Below, one piece after another: positions 58,685 to 64,000 of a stretch of DNA of 64,000 nucleotides (positions are counted from its first letter, which is position 1; each line of letters opens with the position of its first letter). Source of the DNA: G963665185 sp963665185 (GTDB lineage Bacteria; Desulfobacterota; Desulfovibrionia; Desulfovibrionales; Desulfovibrionaceae); NCBI GenBank assembly GCA_963665185.2, contig CAXXPO010000009.1:1-64000 (forward strand), read 5' to 3'. The translations under genes were made by a program, and so were the position numbers. Below the pieces are notes generated by a model that did not search any database, was not told the DNA's origin, and worked only from the letters and a program-made list of their open reading frames with translations.

Positions 58685-60988
58685 ATGGAATCCGGAACAC
58701 TCGGATTGCTTGAATATCCCAAGGTCTTGGATGCCTTGTCTGCCTATGCAGCGTCCCCCGCAGGTAAAGTTTCCTGTAGAGCGATGCGGCCCCTGGAAAG
58801 CCCTGGTGACCTGGAAAGGGACGTGTGTCTTTTGCGGGACTTTCTGGCTTGGAGCCATGAGGTCCGATTTGTTTTGGGCATGTTTCCTGATCTGGACGGA
58901 TTGTTTGTTTATCTTGGGAATTCCGGCCGTTTTCTTGATCTTGATGCGCTTTACGCCCTTGGCGAATGTCTTACACGGGCGGGCGAAGTGCGCGAAGGCG
59001 TGCGTCAGTTCGAAGATCGCGGTTGGGACGCTCTTTGGAGCTGGGCTGATGGGTTCGACTGGCCTGTACGCACGGTTTCCGCTTTGCGTCGCTGTATCGA
59101 CCACGACGGTCGGCTTAAGGATGAGAGCACTCCCGAACTTTACTCCGTAAGGCAGGAAATACGGTCACTGCATCAGAACTGCGCCAAGAAAGCGCGTGAT
59201 TTTGCCCAGCAGGAAGGGCTTGGCGCGTATTTGCAGGAAGATTTCATCACCATATCCTCGGATCGTTACGTTTTGCCGCTTAAAACGAATTTCAAGGGAA
59301 AGGCCAAGGGCATTGTCCACGACTACTCCCAAACTGGGGAAACCTGTTACTTTGAGCCCTTTTTCCTTGTGGAGCTGAACAACCGCTTGCAGGATTTGAA
59401 AAAGGAAGAGCGGGAAGAAGAAATTCGAGTTCTCAAGTTTCTCACACAGCTTGTGCGTGACGAACTTGAAGCCGTGCATGGAGCCTACATCTTTCTTGTG
59501 CAGGCCGATGTTTTGCAGGCAAAAGCGGGGTTGGCCCAAAAGCTTGAGGCGGTTCCTCTGTTGCCCTGCGATGATGCCCCTCTGGCCCTGATGCAGGCCC
59601 GGCATCCTCTGCTGGCTCTGCACCATGAAAAGGTTCAGCCGCAGGATATCAACTTGGCCGACGGCAAACGTGGCCTGCTTATCAGCGGGGGGAATGCCGG
59701 AGGCAAGACCGTGTGTCTGAAAACATTGGGGTTGATTTCCCTTATGGCTCTTTCCGCTTTGCCCGTGCCGGTGCAAGAGGGGAGCACGCTTCCTCTTTGG
59801 CGGAATATCATGGTTTTTCTGGGCGACGAACAGAGCTTGGAGCAAAATTTAAGCACCTTTACTGCCCAGGTCAGCAAGCTTGGCCATCTTTGGCCTGCAA
59901 TCGGCAGCGGAACCTTGGTTGTTCTGGATGAATTCGGCGCAGGGACCGACCCCACCCAGGGGGCTGCCCTGGCCCAGGCTGTGATCGACGCGACCTTGGA
60001 AAAAGGTGCGTTTATCATCGCGGCAACCCATTTTCCAGGGCTTAAGGCTCACGCCTTGTGCAATCCGGATATCACGGCCGCCAGTGTCATGTTTGATCCT
60101 ACAACCAAGAAGCCCTTGTTCAAGCTGGCCTATGATCAGGTCGGGGCGAGCATAGCCCTGGAGGTTGCCCGTGAACACGGCTTGCCCGAAGAAGTCTGGC
60201 GAAAGGCGGAAGAAAATCTTTTGTTGGAAGGTTCGGACACCACGGAAGTTATGGCCCGCTTGAACCGGCTTGCCGTGGAGAAAGAGCGTGAACTGGACGG
60301 GTTGCAGCGTGAGCGAGTCAAACTCAAAAGCAAACATGAGCGGTTAAGCCGTGATTTTTCCAGGGAAAAGGAAAAACTGATTGAAGAGATGCGGCAATCT
60401 TCCCAAGAAATTGTCCGGCAGTGGCGTATGGGCAAGATAGAACGGAAACAGGCTCTCAAAGAGTTGGCTGCTCAGCGGGACAAGCTTTCCGAAAAGCAAC
60501 GTGATGAAGAAGAGCCCGGGGGAGTGGAAGCCATTGCCGTTGGGAACAGTGTTTTTTATCGAACTTGGGGAAAGACCGGGCGGGTCCTTGAGTTGAATGC
60601 CAAGAAAGCCATGGCCAAGGTGGACTTGGACGGAATGACCATGTGGGTTGGACAGAAAGATCTGGCGCTTCCATCTGGAACGGCTTTTTCCGGGAAAAAG
60701 CTCTCCAAGCCTTCCGTGATCGTGAAGGCTGATGGCCCAAACGGCTCGGCTTATATACTCGATCTTCGTGGGATGCGTGCAGAACAGGCTTTGAGTGAAC
60801 TGGCACGTTTCGTGGATCAGGCTCTTCTTGCCGGGCGTAGCGGACTGGAAGTCATTCATGGCCGTGGGAGTGGTGCCTTGCGCCGTGAGGTGCATGCATA
60901 TTTGAAGACACTGCCCAATATCGGCAGATTTCAGTTGGCAAACGAAGATGACGGAGGCGACGGCAAGACGATCATAGAACTTGCTTGA
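58685..60988 (+). CDS. mutS2: MutS2 family ATPase/nuclease with Smr domain
   Basis: A 767-residue protein acting on stalled ribosomes or recombination intermediates. N-terminal core and clamp helices run to ~310. The ATPase domain has Walker A SGGNAGGKTV, with Gly in place of the usual Pro (GPNxGGKT), and Walker B LVVLDEFGAGTDPTQGAAL. A coiled coil (~510-600) precedes an Smr nuclease domain with LDLRGMRAEQAL and VIHGRGSGALR. I start at ATG 58685 because the TTG 6 bp earlier has no better ribosome site; no clear site is visible for either. It is inserted in the block between yqeY and dnaG. Confidence 0.92.
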   Translation: MESGTLGLLEYPKVLDALSAYAASPAGKVSCRAMRPLESPGDLERDVCLLRDFLAWSHEVRFVLGMFPDLDGLFVYLGNSGRFLDLDALYALGECLTRAGEVREGVRQFEDRGWDALWSWADGFDWPVRTVSALRRCIDHDGRLKDESTPELYSVRQEIRSLHQNCAKKARDFAQQEGLGAYLQEDFITISSDRYVLPLKTNFKGKAKGIVHDYSQTGETCYFEPFFLVELNNRLQDLKKEEREEEIRVLKFLTQLVRDELEAVHGAYIFLVQADVLQAKAGLAQKLEAVPLLPCDDAPLALMQARHPLLALHHEKVQPQDINLADGKRGLLISGGNAGGKTVCLKTLGLISLMALSALPVPVQEGSTLPLWRNIMVFLGDEQSLEQNLSTFTAQVSKLGHLWPAIGSGTLVVLDEFGAGTDPTQGAALAQAVIDATLEKGAFIIAATHFPGLKAHALCNPDITAASVMFDPTTKKPLFKLAYDQVGASIALEVAREHGLPEEVWRKAEENLLLEGSDTTEVMARLNRLAVEKERELDGLQRERVKLKSKHERLSRDFSREKEKLIEEMRQSSQEIVRQWRMGKIERKQALKELAAQRDKLSEKQRDEEEPGGVEAIAVGNSVFYRTWGKTGRVLELNAKKAMAKVDLDGMTMWVGQKDLALPSGTAFSGKKLSKPSVIVKADGPNGSAYILDLRGMRAEQALSELARFVDQALLAGRSGLEVIHGRGSGALRREVHAYLKTLPNIGRFQLANEDDGGDGKTIIELA

Positions 60989-61110
60989 TTGTGAAGGTTT
61001 TTGAAATATAGCCTGTCACGAAAAAATCCACGGCCGTATTTTGTCCTGTACCGGACTTGCCAAGCCGTAGCGCATGATTACCATGGTTTGAATGTGCGCT
61101 TGGAGAAGCC

Positions 61111-62958
61111 ATGGGAAATGATTCGGATGCCATACGCGCGATCAAGGATCGACTCGATATTGTCGAAGTCGTGCGGAGATACGTTGAACTGAAGCCGGTT
61201 TCAGGTAGGTGGGTCGGTCCGTGTCCGTTTCATCAGGAAACCAAAGGCTCGTTTTCCGTTAATCCGGAACGCGGGTTTTATTATTGTTTTGGATGCCAGG
61301 CCACTGGTGATGTCCTTGATTTTTATATGCGCATGAACGGGCTTGAGTTTTCTGAGGCCCTGGAAGCGTTGGCAGCGGAAACCGGTATCGAACTGCACAC
61401 GCACAAGCCGGACCCAGACGCTGACAAGAAAAAGCAGCTTAGAAATGGTTGTTTTGCCATGCATGAATTGGCTGCCCGTCATTTCGCGACAAATCTCGCG
61501 TCTTCGCAAAAAGGACGCGTTGCCCAGGAATATGTCGCACGGCGGGGCATGCCTCCGGGGATCATTGAAAAATTCGGTGTCGGTTACGGAATAGAAGCCT
61601 GGCAGGATTTGCAGAGTGCCCTGGAAAAAAAGGGGTTTACACCTGCGCAGGCGGTTGAGGCCGGACTGCTTTCCCAAAACGATAAAGGGCGGACATACGA
61701 CAGGTTCCGCGACAGGCTTATTTTCCCCATTACGGACATGGCTGGACGTATTATTGCGTTCGGCGGCCGCATAGTGGGGGAAGGGGACCCCAAGTATCTC
61801 AACAGCAGTGATTCCCCAATCTATAAGAAAGGGCAACATCTGTATGGACTTCATCAGGCCCGATCGGTCATCGCCCGTTCCAAGAGGGCATTGCTTACCG
61901 AAGGTTACATGGATGTCATTTCCCTGCATCAGTTTGGTTACGGTGAGGCTGTTGGAGTTTTGGGAACCGCTCTTACTCCCGAGCAAGTTCATCGTATCGC
62001 CGGTTTTTGCACTGCTGTGGATTTGGTTTTTGACGGGGACAGGGCTGGGCAGAAGGCGGCGTTTCGTAGTGCGGAGATGATCCTTACCCAGGGCTTGACC
62101 TGCCGTATCATCCCACTGCCTGAAGGACTGGATGTGGATGATGTGCTTAGGCAGCGGGGAAAGGAAGGATTTGAGGCATGCCTTGCCCAGGCCATTAATG
62201 GCCTGGATTTTTGTGTAGATACCGTTACGGCCACAGGCTCGGCTCGTGAAGTCATGCAATGGGCCGTGGGATTTTTGAAAAATCTTGGGAACAAGGATTG
62301 GCATGCGTATTTTATTCCCAGGATTGCAAGCAAGGCCCGGCTCTCGGAAAGCCTGCTGCGCGAGGCGGTTGTCTCCGGTCTGAGCAAGATGCAGGACCAG
62401 CAGCCGCAAGTTCGGAGCAACGAAGGAACTTCACAGGCGGCAAAAAAAAATACGGCCCTGAGCACTGACAGCTTTAGGGACCACCAGTTGCTTGCCTTGC
62501 CCATTCGTAATCCTGAACTTGTGGAAAGTTGCCGTTTGGCAGGACTTGAGGATGCTTTGGCAACCCCTTGGGCCCAGGGATTCTGGGGCAAACTTGCTAA
62601 GGATGACGGGATGCCTGTCCTGGAACGACTTAATGCCTCGGAGAAGCCTGTTTGGGCAAGATTGCAGATGACTGACCTGTTTGCCTGCGACAAGGATGAA
62701 GATCCGTGGGCAGATGTGGATTTATATCTGCAGATGCAAAAGGCCCAGAGTAAGGCCGATAATCTGGACAGCGCAATTCGCGATGCCCAGGCCAGGGGGG
62801 ATACCCCTGAGATAGACCGGCTGTGGCCGGTATATCAACAATATCAAAAGACGATACGTTACTACCGCGCTGTGTTGTGTGGTGATACAGAAGAAGCCGA
62901 AAGGCTTAGTCAGTCCCTAGCTGAAGAGCTTCACGGGAGGAGCGATGAGCAACCTTAA
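61111..62958 (+). CDS. dnaG: DNA primase DnaG
   Basis: A 615-residue replication primase. The CHC2 zinc finger is CPFHQETKGSFSV with YYCFGCQATGD. The TOPRIM domain has LLTEGYMDVISLHQFG and DLVFDGDRAGQKAA. The C-terminal part is a helicase-interacting domain with helical, Gln-rich sequence. ATG 61111 is preceded by TGGAG. The end overlaps the rpoD start by 14 bp. Confidence 0.95.
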   Translation: MGNDSDAIRAIKDRLDIVEVVRRYVELKPVSGRWVGPCPFHQETKGSFSVNPERGFYYCFGCQATGDVLDFYMRMNGLEFSEALEALAAETGIELHTHKPDPDADKKKQLRNGCFAMHELAARHFATNLASSQKGRVAQEYVARRGMPPGIIEKFGVGYGIEAWQDLQSALEKKGFTPAQAVEAGLLSQNDKGRTYDRFRDRLIFPITDMAGRIIAFGGRIVGEGDPKYLNSSDSPIYKKGQHLYGLHQARSVIARSKRALLTEGYMDVISLHQFGYGEAVGVLGTALTPEQVHRIAGFCTAVDLVFDGDRAGQKAAFRSAEMILTQGLTCRIIPLPEGLDVDDVLRQRGKEGFEACLAQAINGLDFCVDTVTATGSAREVMQWAVGFLKNLGNKDWHAYFIPRIASKARLSESLLREAVVSGLSKMQDQQPQVRSNEGTSQAAKKNTALSTDSFRDHQLLALPIRNPELVESCRLAGLEDALATPWAQGFWGKLAKDDGMPVLERLNASEKPVWARLQMTDLFACDKDEDPWADVDLYLQMQKAQSKADNLDSAIRDAQARGDTPEIDRLWPVYQQYQKTIRYYRAVLCGDTEEAERLSQSLAEELHGRSDEQP

Positions 62959-64000
62959 AGAAATACAGCAGATTCAGACCCTTATAGCGCAAGGCCGCAA
63001 AAAGGGATATCTGACGTTCGAGGAATTGAATAAATCGCTGCCTTCCGAGGTCAGCAATCCTGAACAGATCGAGGAGATCATTGCGATCTTCGACCAATTG
63101 GATATCGCCATTGTCGATTCGGACAAGGAAGGCAGAAAGATCCAGATCATGTCCGGCGGTGACGAGGACGAGAGTGTCGCCGATGCTGCCAGCGTTGTTG
63201 ACAGCGTCGAAGACGAAGACACGGCGGACTACGCCACCCGCAGCACCGACCCTGTGCGTATGTACTTGCGTGAAATGGGAGCTGTGCCGTTGCTTGATCG
63301 CGAAGGTGAAGTCGTTATCGCCAAGAAGATCGAAACCGGTGAACTGGATGTGTTATACGCCTTGGTGGAAGTTCCCGTGGCAGTCGAAGAGTTGATCAAC
63401 GTTGGAACAGATCTCAAGAACGGGCGTATCAAGCTGAAGGACGTGGTCAAGACCATTGAAGAGGACGATCCGTCCGAAGACGAAATGAACCAGCGTCAGC
63501 GTGTCATTCATCTTTTGGATGAAGTGCGTGTGATGTACAGAAAAAAACGTAAGATTTACTGCAAGTTGGACGGGTGCGCCACCCTGGAGCGCCGTGTGTA
63601 CGGTGTGCAGATGGAGATCCTCGGCTTCAAGGAGGACATCGTCACTCGACTGCGTGATATCAAGCTGGAAAAAACACTTATTGACCGCATCATCGAAACA
63701 GTGGGCGATTATGTCCGGCAGATGCACAACTGCCAGCGCGATCTGGCCGCCTACATCATGGCCACCGGCAAGAACCAGCAGGAAGTTCAGGAACTTTTCC
63801 GTCAAGTGGACGAACGCGAGATGAATCCTGTTATGGCTGCCGACTCGTTGGGGCTGACCGTGGAAGAATTTTTCTCCTTCAAGGAAATGCTTGCCGGGAA
63901 GATTGAAATTCTTATCCGTCTTCAGGACAAATGCTGTCATAATGTCTCGGACCTGGAAGAGGTTCTCTGGCGTATTAAGCGGGGCAATATCGCCGCCATG
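62945..64000 (+). CDS. rpoD: Primary sigma factor RpoD, N-terminal part (cut by window end)
   Basis: The first ~352 residues of the housekeeping sigma factor. It begins MSNLKEIQQIQTLIAQGRKK, region 1.1, with an acidic stretch (DSVEDEDTADYA), then region 1.2 DPVRMYLREMGAVPLLDREG. The non-conserved region before 2.1 follows and the window ends within it. ATG 62945 has GGGAGGAG upstream and overlaps dnaG. Core binding and DNA-binding regions lie outside. Confidence 0.95.
   Translation, partial: MSNLKEIQQIQTLIAQGRKKGYLTFEELNKSLPSEVSNPEQIEEIIAIFDQLDIAIVDSDKEGRKIQIMSGGDEDESVADAASVVDSVEDEDTADYATRSTDPVRMYLREMGAVPLLDREGEVVIAKKIETGELDVLYALVEVPVAVEELINVGTDLKNGRIKLKDVVKTIEEDDPSEDEMNQRQRVIHLLDEVRVMYRKKRKIYCKLDGCATLERRVYGVQMEILGFKEDIVTRLRDIKLEKTLIDRIIETVGDYVRQMHNCQRDLAAYIMATGKNQQEVQELFRQVDEREMNPVMAADSLGLTVEEFFSFKEMLAGKIEILIRLQDKCCHNVSDLEEVLWRIKRGNIAAM

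Overview
The window looks like chromosome from an anaerobic sulfate-reducing bacterium of the Desulfovibrionaceae (Desulfovibrio / Pseudodesulfovibrio type). This rests on a selenocysteine periplasmic formate dehydrogenase with its molybdopterin and tungstate genes, a complex I that lacks the NADH-oxidising NuoEFG module, a manganese-type (family II) pyrophosphatase, and an rpsU-yqeY-mutS2-dnaG-rpoD housekeeping block. The taxonomic call is inference from gene content; there is no rRNA in the window.

Layout. (1) 1-6300, minus strand: a compact operon with two divergent P1B-type metal ATPases at its ends, a free-standing HMA-like domain protein, two Pro/Gln-rich proteins with related membrane-active C-termini, a glycine-rich hydrophobic protein and a two-helix membrane protein. 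A near-consensus Fur box sits in front of it. This is the most exciting locus: it resembles the fez (ferrosome, iron-storage organelle) gene clusters, with a composition of its own. (2) 6.4-12.7 kb: cell-envelope and small genes (SppA-like peptidase, MltB-like transglycosylase, zinc ribbon, ComB-like phosphatase, YbjQ-like protein) and a histidine-kinase-like protein whose phospho-acceptor histidine is alanine. (3) 13.0-24.7 kb: an uninterrupted nuoABCDHIJK-(antiporter-like)-(His-rich small membrane protein)-nuoLMN operon with its own promoter and terminator. (4) 24.7-28.5 kb: pabBC fusion, and convergent to it a methyltransferase/ATP-grasp ligase fusion. (5) 28.5-30.7 kb: a decayed IS1182-family element inserted at a bidirectional terminator hairpin. 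(6) 30.7-42.5 kb: divergent tungstate/formate island: tupABC-mobB to the left, fdhE-fdhD-mobA-moaA-(IS1595-type transposase)-fdhA-fdhB to the right, separated by a palindromic candidate operator. fdhA contains the selenocysteine UGA and three apparent +1 homopolymer frameshifts near its 5' end. (7) 42.7-46.8 kb: a three-gene signalling set (Leu/Ile/Val-type binding lipoprotein, Cys-motif sensor kinase, receiver-STAS regulator). (8) 46.8-50.4 kb: dinB, M29 aminopeptidase, ppaC. (9) 50.4-52.7 kb: decayed sequence (symporter remnant, repeat relic) and three tRNA genes (Arg-CCG, Arg-CCT, initiator Met) with clear promoters and terminators. (10) 52.7-57.9 kb: glycosyltransferase, Rossmann-like protein, sigma-54 activator, a small MITE-like element sharing ends with the IS1182 copy, CII-like regulator, HU. 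(11) 58.0-64 kb: rpsU, yqeY, mutS2, dnaG, rpoD (cut by the window end).

How they fit: the tup/mob/moa/fdhE/fdhD genes acquire tungstate or molybdate, build the bis-MGD cofactor and mature FdhAB, which oxidises formate in the periplasm; the Nuo complex probably oxidises ferredoxin or another non-NADH donor and pumps ions; the Fur-linked operon at the left edge probably handles iron storage or detoxification.
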